Source: Asparagopsis taxiformis
Lineage: Eukaryota > Rhodophyta > Florideophyceae > Bonnemaisoniales > Bonnemaisoniaceae
Length of the DNA stretch: 64,000 nucleotides
Assembly (NCBI GenBank): GCA_030407315.1
Contig: JALQPE010000083.1
Span: forward strand, 310,001 to 374,000
Reading direction: 5' to 3'
This document shows positions 8,923-19,115 of this stretch, in pieces. The position numbers and the translations under genes were made by a program. Numbering within the stretch: position 1 is the first letter of the stretch; each line of letters starts with the position of its first letter. The notes below the pieces were generated by a model. That model was not told where the DNA came from, made no database searches, and saw only the letters and a list, made by a program, of their open reading frames with translations.

Positions 8923-10743
8923 TTACTTTCGTTCTGGAGTCACCATGTCGGAAAACGAACGCTGCAAATCAGCAATAAAGTTGACGTACTCATATGTCGA
9001 AACCTCAATGTCATCCTCCTTTGAGCGAGAAATCATCACATTACACGAATATGCATCCAGTTCCTGAAAACACACACGAATGCGTAGAGCATGTCCAGAC
9101 GCCATTGTCTTCTCCGCTCTCAGTTTCAACGAGCCGACCTTTCGTACGGCAACGTCGCATAAATACTCTTTCACGAGTAAATCAGCGATGATGGTCATCG
9201 TCTTTCGCGCCGATCGCGGGCTCGCAAACCGTGTTTCAGGCTCCATTTTCCCTCGATTTAGCGCGCGTTTAATAGACCCCTTCACGCTTTTGACATCGCT
9301 CAAAACGCGAAAACCAGAGCCCAGCTTCCTCCGGCTCTCAAGTCTTCCTGATTTGTCCGAGCCTTCGTGGCTCGTGTACGCAGAAGAAGATGATTCGTAA
9401 CGATTCACGTCTTGACCTATGTCGCTTCCGTCTGACTCGTGTGTCGAGTCGAGAAATGGTGATTTGGTCTGCCGCATGGGACTCATCAGTATCTCCAAAT
9501 TCTTCTCTTCGATTGCAATTTTTGTTGTATCAACGCTTTCCGTCATTCTGTCCCCACGCGGACCATTCGATTGTGATGTTCCTGAAGAGTTTTGTCCACT
9601 AGATGATGGGATGCATTGATCGAAACAGTCAGATTCACTCCCTGTTTCTACGTTGATCCCGGCGGCCTTTTCGGCATCTTCTATTGTAAACATTTCATTT
9701 TGTTTCTGAGCTGATTCGTTTTGAATATGAGTTGCGTCTGCTTCGACTACACTCTGAGATACACGTTCCGAACCAGAGAGAATACTGTTCTCATTTGAAT
9801 CTGCTGTATTTGCCTCATGATCATTCTCCTTACAGCTTTCCTTCGGTCCCCTGTTTTGTTCGGTAGCAATACATGTTTCATTGTCTTGGAATTCTTGAAT
9901 GTCTCGTATACCAGTTCGTTTTGGGATTTGTTGTCGGACATATGTTATAAAACGAACTGGAAGGTTAAACATAAACCGGAAGAAACATGCGGTAATCATG
10001 ATAGACAAAATTGTCAGAGAAGTTATGTAGTATCTAATTGTAGTTAGCTGTCGTGAGGTGCTTTGATAAATGCTCACTGTGACCTGCCGACATGAAACAA
10101 AGCCATTTCGAACTTTGGTGGAGATCAAAACACTGACACGATGAATGCGTCCCTGGGCATTGCGGTCGGGAGTTAGTTGATATTTTGCATTTTGAGTAGA
10201 ACCATTTTCCGGCTTTTTGCGAACTCTAGCTTTCAATCCAATGTCTTGGGTATCTTCCTTTATACTAAGTGGCGAGATTTGATCAGATTCCTCTTTAGGT
10301 ATAGAAAAACCAGTAGACTGACCAACAGCCATTATTTCCCCCTGACTTTCGTTTGTGAAATCATTACTGATTTGGCGCAACTCAACGGAAAGCGGAGAAA
10401 AGAGACTTGCCTGTGGTTTTTGCAGCTTAGAAACATTGGTGTTGACTATTCTTACGCTCGTCCCGGTGGATATTGGAGAGAACAGAGGAATTGATGCTTT
10501 GCCTTTTCGCTGGGGATTGCTCTCATCTTCTTCCATGTCTGAACTTTGCATTGCTGCAAATGATGTGCTGACATCTGCAAAACGCTCATCTTCTTCTTTC
10601 GCATTGGAACATGCCGCTGCCATACCACCCCTGTTTGGTGCCGTGCGGCCGTCCTGCGATAGTGTATACTCGTCTGCATTTGGGTGGGCAGGATCACTCT
10701 GAGATATGTTCCTGGTAACATCAAGAGCAGAATTTGCATTCAT
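8923..10743 (-). CDS. Membrane-anchored protein with disordered regions and a KA1-like C-terminus
   Basis: 606 residues from the first ATG, at 10743. The frame is open further upstream to 10887, but only through a GTG codon and with an in-frame stop just before, so an upstream exon cannot be excluded. Most of the chain is polar and low in complexity. One strongly hydrophobic stretch, encoded near 9955-10040 (SLTILSIMITACFFRFMF), looks like a transmembrane helix flanked by basic residues. The last 110 residues (encoded about 8926-9260) are compact: VGSLKLRAEKTM, ALRIRVCFQEL, YEYVNFIADLQRSF. That pattern resembles the kinase-associated KA1 membrane-binding fold, but no kinase domain is present. 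The function is unknown. Confidence 0.6.
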   Translation of the reverse strand: MNANSALDVTRNISQSDPAHPNADEYTLSQDGRTAPNRGGMAAACSNAKEEDERFADVSTSFAAMQSSDMEEDESNPQRKGKASIPLFSPISTGTSVRIVNTNVSKLQKPQASLFSPLSVELRQISNDFTNESQGEIMAVGQSTGFSIPKEESDQISPLSIKEDTQDIGLKARVRKKPENGSTQNAKYQLTPDRNAQGRIHRVSVLISTKVRNGFVSCRQVTVSIYQSTSRQLTTIRYYITSLTILSIMITACFFRFMFNLPVRFITYVRQQIPKRTGIRDIQEFQDNETCIATEQNRGPKESCKENDHEANTADSNENSILSGSERVSQSVVEADATHIQNESAQKQNEMFTIEDAEKAAGINVETGSESDCFDQCIPSSSGQNSSGTSQSNGPRGDRMTESVDTTKIAIEEKNLEILMSPMRQTKSPFLDSTHESDGSDIGQDVNRYESSSSAYTSHEGSDKSGRLESRRKLGSGFRVLSDVKSVKGSIKRALNRGKMEPETRFASPRSARKTMTIIADLLVKEYLCDVAVRKVGSLKLRAEKTMASGHALRIRVCFQELDAYSCNVMISRSKEDDIEVSTYEYVNFIADLQRSFSDMVTPERK

Positions 10744-11097
10744 GCTGTTTTCGGGTCGAGAGGACTCCAGGTCCACTCCGAATCGTCCTACCAACGTTTT
10801 GCCCAGTGAAGAAGTCCAATGGTGGCGGAACCGCGTTAGCTCTTTCGAAAAGCCATTCTTTAAAACGGATAAAAGAATGTTGCTCACACTGAAAGCCTAC
10901 CCCCGAAATTCTTTACAGAGCATAACTTCTTGCGTGTCAATTTCTTAAGAGGGCTACATGAAATAATGTTGCACACAATCAACTAAGAGCAATTTTCTTC
11001 CATAACTGATGAACACAGTAATAATCTTCTACACTCCATCAGAAAGCAATGGTAGATACAAGACGGCTGTTTAAGCCCCACAGGTCGACTTCATAAG

Positions 11098-14000
11098 CTA
11101 CCGATTCCATTTGAAGCCCAGGAATCTGCGGTTCTTCGGATTAAGCGTGGTATTCTGCTGTGGAGAAATGTCTTCCATCAACTCTTGGTACACTCTGGAC
11201 CCGAGTGCAGGACCAAGGTTTGGATTTGTTCCTGGAGTTGATGACAAATAATCTATTGTCCATTGCAGAGCCTTGCGCACCCGCAACACAGTGGAATGAC
11301 GTTCCAATGCTCGTTGTAAAGTTGGAATTGCATTGCACTTCTCTGCGTGTAACCTAGATTCAGGCTCACCTTTGACAAGCTCAGCCAACGCATCTGTACT
11401 AGAGTGCACAACCCTAACATTTGCAATGCGATGATTAAGCACCATGATTGCCGTCTCGATAGCATGTACTCGGCGTAATCTCTGTCGCGACTTTGAACCA
11501 AATGAAGCCAAGAACGTACATGCATGAGATGAATACCACGCTACTCGGGCACCCTCCTCACCAGGAATATCATTTGAATCTTGCATTAATGATGTGATGC
11601 GTTCTGCGATACATGACTCCAGCATTGCCTTTTCACATTCTACATCTCTCCACCTGGCAATGGAACGAATGAATGTGCAGCACTGCACGAGGAAATCCGG
11701 CTCGCGATTTCTCAACATGATTGCAGTAAGTGCCTTCAATCCAGAGCTCAGGATAATATTCCTACGACCACCATTGTAGAACGCAAATGCTCTCAACGCT
11801 GCAAGGATATCAGATTCTAGACCGTCATCTGTAAAGACTTCGGCAGACTTGGAAACACAATCGAGGGCGGCAACTTGCACAAGGTACTCAGCAGCCAATT
11901 CATTGTCCTGAGCAATTTGGCGAACAGCATCCAAAGTTGCTTTTGCTAGTGGGACATCTTTAAAGCTTGAATTGTTCCTGGTCATCGCAATATAGACTGC
12001 ACGAGGGCCACCTAAAGTTGCAACAGCAGAACGAGAAAGTTCGCTGGCACCTGCGATTGATGCAAGACAGTTGGAACCAGCAATCTGAACAGAAACTTCA
12101 TTCTTGTGGTACTCCATGATCTCGATCACCATAGATGGCACTCCATCTGCCCGAATTATATGGCCCGTTCTGTCATCATAATGGAGTGATAAGGATGTGA
12201 TTGCACGACAGAACGTGACAGACAGAGCAACATCAGTTTTGCCGAACAGTGTTGCAGCTGACAGAAGCTCTTCAACAGCACCTTCATCGCACAAGTCGGC
12301 AAAGATAGATTTCTTGGAGCAATAATCGACGAGAATGTTGCAACCAGCCTTGACCACGGCCAGGAGATCTTGATGCCTTTTCATGACAGCTATGACCGTA
12401 GAGAAATCGTAATTCACTCTTGCTCTTTCCATTGTTTGTAGAGCCTCTGCCTCTTCTACCTTTCTCGCTTCTTCAGCAGCTTTTCGGTCTGCAGCCTCTC
12501 TTCGAAGCCTGGGTGGCATTCTGCTGGCCATCTCTTGTCTGCGATTTTCCTCTAGGAATGCCTTTGTTGCATGTTCAATAATGCTCTGAAGACGTTTGGA
12601 TCGCAGATGGTGGAGAGAAAGGGAACCATTGGAATTGATGAGATCAGTTACCGTGCCATCAACAGTCGAATTGAGCAGAGAGTCTTCATGACGCTTTCGT
12701 GGTTTAGAAGCATGACCAGTTGTAGAGTTGACTGCTTTGGATGTCTGGTTCCGAACAGGTGATTCTTTCACATTTGAATCACTATTGGGTTGAGTCGCAT
12801 GTGAGTATTGATGGGACATATTGCTGCCATTCGATGAACGATGGCTAAGGATGACTGGAGAACTAATGTCCTCATCATTCATGGAGTCATTCCTTGCAAC
12901 TGTATGGATCGTCTCATACGGTCCAATTGAACCTCCACCCCCAACAAGACGTCCTGAAGAAGGGCCAGAAGGAGGAAGTCGATTTGAAGCACCATTTGCA
13001 CCACCTGCCGAATTTATCTGTCCCAACTCCGGGACCGGATGGTCAGGAATATTCTTCGACGATCGAACTTCTGGTGAAGTAACAGGACTGACGCCAGCAA
13101 CAGCTTGGTTTTGGAACTGCCGTGGGCTGGTAATACTGTTGAAGATATTATTACTGTCTTGGTTTGAGCTGCCCATACGCGGAGCAGGAACACTATCGGC
13201 AGTACTGGACAAGTCTACCGAGCCGTCGAGAAGAGCAACCGCAGTAGAAGCTGTCGATCGCGCGGAAATGACGCGAGGCATTGGTAGTTCAGTACCTGAA
13301 GGTGTACCCGACGTAATGTCACTAACGCGACGCTCCCCATTGGAGTCGGCAAAGGTATCACGGCACAAACTAAGTTGAGTGCAGAGCTCTTCAGAAGTGG
13401 GGCGCTTCTCAGGAGAGGGATGCCAGCAGCGCTCGACGAGGGTTCGCAAGTCCTCTGGAATGGGCGCATCGTAGTAGTCATCATCAGATGAAACGGGCCA
13501 TTTGGGACGAACACCGCTGCGAACAGCTTCGTAAACTTGCGTGAGTGGTAGCCCTTTCCAAGGGGTTCGAAGTGTGAGCATTTCATACATAACGAGTCCA
13601 AATGCGTACACATCTGCTGCTTTAGCGAGCTCGGGGTTGTCATAGTTACCAGCAGTGAGAGATTCCGGAGCCATGTAGTTGTATGTTCCTGCAATTTCAC
13701 CGGTGCCTGCAAGAGTAGTTTCAGCGAGCAGGGATTGGCCCACAGAGCGGGAAAGACCAAAGTCTGCAATACGAGCTTCTGCATTTGGAGGGAACTGGCC
13801 GGATTCGTCTAGGGGAGCGGAGAGCAGAATGTTTTCGGGCTTTGCGTCACCCCATGTGCAACCGTGGGCATGAAGTGCTGAGAGACCGGAGGAGGCCTGC
13901 TGAGCGATTGTAAATATGGAAGGGCGATGGAAAGGAATATGGGCGGCACGGAGAGTAGCGAGTGCTTCGCCGAGACTGCCGCCGTGCATGAGCTGTGTGA

Positions 14001-14373
14001 CCAGGAGAGCGCTGGAGTCGGCGGGAAGGGTGACGCCGAGGAAACCCACAATGCCGGGGTGTGAAATGCGCTCATATCTTCGAATTTCGCGGGCGAATTG
14101 ACGGATGGCCTCCTCTCTACGACGCTGCGCTTTGGGGGTTGAAGAAGTCGCAGAATATTGTGGGACGATAACTCGCTTAATCGCTACAAGGGCGCCGTAG
14201 TAGCGGCCGACGTAAACGGCGCCGTAAGTTCCGACGCCTATGCGGGACTTTGGATCTGAAAAGTCATACTTGAGACGGGACTCGTCGATGACGGTTGCGG
14301 AAGGCGGGGCAAGCGAGGAGGGGGAGGAAGAGATAGATGCGTTCGAGGGAAGGGCGGGAGAGCTGGGCGCCAT
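11098..14373 (-). CDS. Protein kinase (TKL-like) with C-terminal armadillo-like repeats
   Basis: A 1091-residue single-exon protein. The kinase domain spans about residues 34-335: Gly loop IGVGTYGAVYVG, VAIKRV lysine, IADFGLS, a GTYNYMAPES substrate site and the ADVYAFGLVMYEML helix. The HRD motif is changed to WGD (CTWGDAKPENIL): the catalytic Asp and downstream Lys/Asn remain, so activity is likely, but it is a non-RD kinase. Residues 340-620 are Ser-rich and disordered. A coiled, charged stretch follows near 635-665, and from about 670 to 1060 helical repeats of armadillo type appear (CRAITSLSLHYDD, VSVQIAGSNCLASIAG). The substrate is unknown. The ATG at 14373 precedes a Ser/Pro-rich leader. 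Confidence 0.9.
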   Translation of the reverse strand: MAPSSPALPSNASISSSPSSLAPPSATVIDESRLKYDFSDPKSRIGVGTYGAVYVGRYYGALVAIKRVIVPQYSATSSTPKAQRRREEAIRQFAREIRRYERISHPGIVGFLGVTLPADSSALLVTQLMHGGSLGEALATLRAAHIPFHRPSIFTIAQQASSGLSALHAHGCTWGDAKPENILLSAPLDESGQFPPNAEARIADFGLSRSVGQSLLAETTLAGTGEIAGTYNYMAPESLTAGNYDNPELAKAADVYAFGLVMYEMLTLRTPWKGLPLTQVYEAVRSGVRPKWPVSSDDDYYDAPIPEDLRTLVERCWHPSPEKRPTSEELCTQLSLCRDTFADSNGERRVSDITSGTPSGTELPMPRVISARSTASTAVALLDGSVDLSSTADSVPAPRMGSSNQDSNNIFNSITSPRQFQNQAVAGVSPVTSPEVRSSKNIPDHPVPELGQINSAGGANGASNRLPPSGPSSGRLVGGGGSIGPYETIHTVARNDSMNDEDISSPVILSHRSSNGSNMSHQYSHATQPNSDSNVKESPVRNQTSKAVNSTTGHASKPRKRHEDSLLNSTVDGTVTDLINSNGSLSLHHLRSKRLQSIIEHATKAFLEENRRQEMASRMPPRLRREAADRKAAEEARKVEEAEALQTMERARVNYDFSTVIAVMKRHQDLLAVVKAGCNILVDYCSKKSIFADLCDEGAVEELLSAATLFGKTDVALSVTFCRAITSLSLHYDDRTGHIIRADGVPSMVIEIMEYHKNEVSVQIAGSNCLASIAGASELSRSAVATLGGPRAVYIAMTRNNSSFKDVPLAKATLDAVRQIAQDNELAAEYLVQVAALDCVSKSAEVFTDDGLESDILAALRAFAFYNGGRRNIILSSGLKALTAIMLRNREPDFLVQCCTFIRSIARWRDVECEKAMLESCIAERITSLMQDSNDIPGEEGARVAWYSSHACTFLASFGSKSRQRLRRVHAIETAIMVLNHRIANVRVVHSSTDALAELVKGEPESRLHAEKCNAIPTLQRALERHSTVLRVRKALQWTIDYLSSTPGTNPNLGPALGSRVYQELMEDISPQQNTTLNPKNRRFLGFKWNR

Positions 14374-15565
14374 ATCAAGGCATGGGCACGAGAGCAGTTG
14401 AGTATGGTAGTGGTATTGTGGTGGATTGTTGGTAATCTACCCTCAACAGCACCAACTTGAGCCTCGAGAGGTGACAGGCTTTTACGAACTCGTCGCCAAG
14501 GGGTGCCTGTCTGCTTGCGCGAGTGTTGGGCCGAGAGGCACCAACCTGTTTGATGGTCGTCCTTGTTGTTGAATGGGAGGCAGTGCATAAGATTGTACTC
14601 CGACCAATGCGACGCGAGCATGTGAGATGTACCCAATGGCGACAAAGTTGACGATTGCAGCTGTATTTTTCCAGCAATGCAAATAAGTTCCTGTTGCTAA
14701 ATACGATGCTTGTATGACGTTGAGCCTCCTGTACTTCATCCTTCAATCACTTATTGTACTGCTCCACCAATGTTGTTTAGACAAGTGCCCTGGATGGTTG
14801 CCTTCTCGTCACTTGTCGATTTTGGGCCCACATAGTTTTACTTCTTTTTTACATCTCATATTTGTATATCTTGTTCATTCTCTTCTCATGTAATGTAAGC
14901 TGCGTTCCTTTGCCCGAGTTAGGCCGCGTCATTTCAACTTTAATATATATATTTTAAACGTATTACTCCTTAGTACGGTACAAAAGTCGTTTTCCTCACG
15001 ACTTACGACCCCCATTACAGTACAATACGATTCGATTTAGGGCTGAACAAAATTAGTAAGAGTTTTCTCCCCGCATGATCATGGTGACCATGACTCATAA
15101 ATGTTTAAACATGTGAAATATATAAAATATTTCATCCAAAATCAGAACAGATCAGATCATGAAATCTTTCGCATCTCGGATCTACTCGTACAATCTAGTG
15201 CATCATCTCGATTGCGCCCTCCAGATGAATCTAGATTCTTTCCCATCAAGTCCACCGACCTGATATTGCCAACGGAAAACATCATGGCAAAATTCATTGC
15301 ATGACACATACGAACACATCCAGCAATTCTCCAAATTCAAAGCTGAAACTTCGCGCATCCAGCAAGCCTCCAAACACTTGATCTAACTTCATCACCGACC
15401 ACTCCCTGTGCTCCCCTCGCTCCAGCCGCCCACCAGAGTCCATTGATCCCCAATTGCCATCTAACCCAAGCGAGGAAGCGCGCACTGCTGTACCGCCCGA
15501 CACTATACCTTGATAAATACGCATTGCCACACAGCGCGTGCATCATCCACAACAACACATCCAAA
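14374..15565. promoter_or_regulatory. Divergent intergenic region, kinase-ARM gene / DnaJ gene
   Basis: 1192 bases, AT-rich in the middle (TATATATATATT near 14943). A CCAAT box lies near 14768. No frame inside has protein-like content; small ones on either strand (15101-15304, 15294-15530) look accidental. It must contain both promoters. Confidence 0.35.
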
Positions 15566-17098
15566 ATGCCCACACAATCAAACGCAACACAGGAGGACGA
15601 AAATCCGCACAAAGAGCTTCTCGTGCAGGCCGCCGCTCAACTGCGACGCGATGAGGAGGAACGTGAGAAGCGCAGACCACAGAATGTGGGCCAGGGCGCT
15701 GTGGGGCTTGTGAGCGATTCCCTCGGTGGCGCCGCTCTAGGCGCCGCTGCTGTCGTTATGGGTCCCGTGCAGGGTTTTAAGGAGCGCGGAGCAAAGGGAA
15801 TTCTGGAAGGTGCCTTGGGTGGACTTGCTGTTGGCGTTACCTCGGCTACAATTGGTATCGTATCTGGCGTTACCAAATTTGCTCAAGGTGCCTCGAAAAC
15901 TGCCGATAAGATTTCCAAACCTTCCAAGACCGATTCTCGCTACGGTATCACAGATAGCGACGTTGCGGCAGGTTTGTATCTCCAGGAGAAACAGGCACTT
16001 TATGGTGAACTACTTGCGGAACATGCCAGTGCCAGTGCCGCTGCTGATGCTGCCTCTTTGCAGCCGCCCGTTGAGAATGCGTTTTACGAAGTGCTCGGTG
16101 TCGCACCAGATGCAACCCCTTCCCAAATTCGAAAGGCCTACTATCGCATGGCGCAAAAATATCACCCCGACAAGCATCCCGACGACCCGCAAGCCAAGGA
16201 AAAGTTCCAGGCTATTAGCGACGCCTACCAGTATGTAGACATTTTCCCTCTTCACTTTTGAGGCCCATGTTATTTATCTGTTGCATGTTTCTAACCACTG
16301 TTGTCTCCATTTGTTTCACTAATCAGAGTACTGTCCGACCCCGTTAAACGTGAAGAATATCACCGTATCGGCGCAAGCGCCGCCACAAACGATGGCATGA
16401 TGGATCCAAAGGCACTGTTCGCCCTCATGTTCTCGGATTTCGAGCATATAGTTGGCGATCTCGCAACCGCAACCATCCTCTCCACGATTGGTGAGGCCGG
16501 CGAAGCTTCCGAAACAACTGAAGCCGGAAGCACTGCAGCGCAGGAGGCACGTGTTCAAAAGAGAAAAGAGTTTCAGAAAGTGCGCGAAGCACGCCTCGTT
16601 GAGCTACTCAACCGTCGTCTGGCCGTATGGATCACAGATGAAGAGGCGTTCATCTCACATGCAAAACACGAGGTTCTTGCCATGCGGGCGGAACCTTTCG
16701 GGCGTGATTTGTTGCACACCGTTGGTTATATTTACAACAAAAAGGCCGCAAAGGCTCTTGGTCACGGCCCGTTCAAGGGCGTCACCGGCATGTTTGACGA
16801 CCTAGGTGACAAGGCGCATCGTTTGCGAACACAGATTCGCGCGCTTGAGGGTGGCGTAAAAGCGATGACGGCTTCTGCTGAGACTGGTGAGGAAGGCGAA
16901 TCACTCGACGAAGCTGCACGCCGTGAGGCGGTTAGTACACTTGGCGCAGTTTGGCTTGCGTCAGTTGTAGATATTGAGACAACTTTGAGGAGTGTTGTTT
17001 CCACTGTTCTGGAGAAGGGCGAAAAGGTGAAATCACCCGAATTCGTCAAGAAGGCTGAGGGCTTGGCTGTTCTCGCAAAGATCTTTGAACAAGCGTGA
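15566..17098 (+). CDS. DnaJ protein with DnaJ-X domain and VPS13-like glycine-rich N-terminal region (two exons)
   Basis: Join 15566-16230 and 16327-17098, 478 residues. The ATG at 15566 (CCAAAATGCC) is preferred to the open upstream frame. Residues 41-116 form a Gly/Ala/Val-rich repeat-like segment (GPVQGFKERGAKGILEGALGGLAVG) resembling the C-terminal region of VPS13 proteins. The J domain covers about 171-235 with an intact HPD at 200-202. The 96-nt intron (GTATGT to AATCAG) splits a Gln codon and restores the AYQVLSDPVKR consensus. The rest is a DnaJ-X domain, as in yeast Djp1/Caj1 and plant DnaJ10, with FGRDLLHTVGYIY and a charged C-terminal helix. It would stimulate Hsp70, probably near membranes. 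Confidence 0.9.
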
Positions 17099-17366
17099 TA
17101 GCGTCGTATACTTCCTTTTGTCACATTAGTATGGTAGTCGCCAAAAGCAAGTGATGTACATGAGTGTATAAAGCATGAGATTAGATTTCCGCGAACCACT
17201 CACGTGACAACGTTCGCAATATTCAACCTGTTCACACTTCTACTCTTTATTCTCACAGATGATGCCCAAGTTGAATTGCAAACTAAACGTACGCATTAGC
17301 AGTAGATGTTCGTAGGGCGTTCAGAATGGGTATAGGACACATTTTAAACCATTCACTTTGCTCGTT

Positions 17367-18740
17367 TCAATACATGTATTCTTCTTCTTCCTCCTCTTCG
17401 TCTTCCTCCTCGGTGTAGCTTCTTTCACGAATTAATTCATTTATATCTCCACGACTGGCCATCAACTTCATCATTTCCACAAAAAATGCATCATAGTTAT
17501 GCATTGCGCGGACCCTTTCAACTTCATCACTCGACATTGACGTACCTTCTACATGTTTCGGGGTATCATCTTCGTCCATTCCATCTCCGGAGGTTACAGC
17601 CTCATCTACAGATGCTTCACTCTTTGCTCGATCCGATGCGTCACCCCAGTTCATCTCCCGTTCCTTAGATCCCGAAGTTGAAGAGTTTCGCTCCCTTCCT
17701 TTCCGCGGAATCTTTGGTGAAGGTGACCGATTTGAATCGTTCGTCAGGGAGAAGAGCATGAACGGAGTTTTATGCTCTCGGAAGAGATCAACCTTGTCTT
17801 CAATCCTCACAAACGGCAAGTCAATCCAGCGCTCACCCAGCTCTGGGTCACAGGGGCCTACCACGGAGGCACTGTCTGCAATACCTTCCATTTCATAGAC
17901 CCACTTGTCACCTATACCGGGCAAATAAATCGTATACATCCACAGCTCGTCCGAAAAAGAACTGTTTTGCATCCTGCCATCTTCATCGAGTAGCTCAGGA
18001 TGTCCACCTGACTGAGCACGAGCAGCGTCATTGTGGGCCGACCTTACAACTTGCGAGCTACATATGACAGCACTGCGTAGGATAGGATCCAGAGGCTTGA
18101 GGAAGCTCTTGAGATGAGAAATTCGATCACCCAGATCAAATGCAGCGAGGGCGGCTTCATCTTCATCTTTAGACTTGACACGATGGTTTCCTTTTCCATC
18201 GACAATATTCACAACAGCAGTAATCAACGCCTGGGTGGCGGATGCATTGTCCAGCGTTTGATTACAAAACATAATCTCTTCACTCGGCATAGGCGCGGAG
18301 TCATCCTGCATATGATGGGGGGCAGGGTTGGCAAACATCGAAGCTGAATTTTCGGGATTCCACTTGACGCGATCACCCCTGTCAGGCGACCACTTGTAGA
18401 GCAAAATGAGCGCATGGATGCGATGAGCAGTTGGGGGCTCGCAGCTGTACAGCTGGCGAAGCTTGAGACCCTTGACGCCTGCATTGGTGAGTACGGCGTT
18501 CAAATTGGGTGCTGTCGAACGCAAGACGAGCCAGCCAGTCTTTTGCAAGGCAATATCATCAGCGGCGGGGTGGTTTCGCGGGCGGGGTACATGATCGAAT
18601 TCGGGAGCGGACTGACTGGCATCGGCCGGGGTGCCCGGAGACGTAATGGCTTGCATACTCAACTTGTGCGCAGTGCGACCATCGTCTTGGTCCGACATCA
18701 GCAGGTCTTCATCCCTTGACCTCGGAGTGCTGGCCGGCAT
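17367..18740 (-). CDS. UCH37/UCHL5-like protein lacking the catalytic triad (pseudo-deubiquitinase)
   Basis: 457 residues. Residues 67-315 align along their length with peptidase family C12 of the UCHL5 type: GWLVLRSTAPNLN, HALILLYKW, EEIMFCNQTLDNASATQAL, LGDRISHLKSFL, DELWMYTIYLPG, VYEMEGIADS. The oxyanion Gln is kept (Gln161). The active Cys of the NNACATQ motif is Ser167 (codon TCC), the active His position is Trp or Met (267-268), and the active Asp of ELDGL is Glu285. With all three changed, hydrolysis is not expected. The C-terminal region, helix then acidic run, resembles the UCHL5 tail that docks on the proteasome or INO80. It may bind ubiquitin or act as a scaffold (inference). Confidence 0.85.
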   Translation of the reverse strand: MPASTPRSRDEDLLMSDQDDGRTAHKLSMQAITSPGTPADASQSAPEFDHVPRPRNHPAADDIALQKTGWLVLRSTAPNLNAVLTNAGVKGLKLRQLYSCEPPTAHRIHALILLYKWSPDRGDRVKWNPENSASMFANPAPHHMQDDSAPMPSEEIMFCNQTLDNASATQALITAVVNIVDGKGNHRVKSKDEDEAALAAFDLGDRISHLKSFLKPLDPILRSAVICSSQVVRSAHNDAARAQSGGHPELLDEDGRMQNSSFSDELWMYTIYLPGIGDKWVYEMEGIADSASVVGPCDPELGERWIDLPFVRIEDKVDLFREHKTPFMLFSLTNDSNRSPSPKIPRKGRERNSSTSGSKEREMNWGDASDRAKSEASVDEAVTSGDGMDEDDTPKHVEGTSMSSDEVERVRAMHNYDAFFVEMMKLMASRGDINELIRERSYTEEEDEEEEEEEYMY

Positions 18741-19115
18741 GGGTGGGGCGCATGGACTGACAGGAAAGCGGACGGGCTGCTCGATACGTTCGCTTGTATA
18801 GAGAGGCTGGCGTCATTTCTCGCGAGAATGGAGATACCGAACCAAGGGTACTCGAATTGCAAGGGCGATTCAAACCTGCTGGCACGTCTTGTTCCAAGCA
18901 ACAGCGGCTCACCAGCCCGCCGTGACAATGATGATAATCCACTGCCGATCGGCAGAAATTACGAATTTATTATCTACTGTAGCTGACCGCCCACTCATTT
19001 TCCGCCAAGTGCTTTGGTCATGTTATGAAATGTGCAATCATCCAAACACTGGAATTCTGCCCATCGCATCTCCTTCATCATCCGCTTCTAGTGAACCGAT
19101 CAACCGCCACAATCC
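18741..19115. promoter_or_regulatory. Divergent promoter, UCH37-like gene / enoyl reductase gene
   Basis: 375 bases between two divergent ATGs. No TATA box or repeat is obvious. Small frames inside are not protein-like. Confidence 0.35.

Noticed and set aside
10744..10887. Upstream extension of the KA1-like gene starting with GTG
   Set aside because: No ATG; a TAG lies just before. It may be leader or an exon end but is not annotated as coding.
14930..14955. TATATATATATT run as a promoter
   Set aside because: It lies more than 550 bases from either start codon and is as likely a simple AT run.
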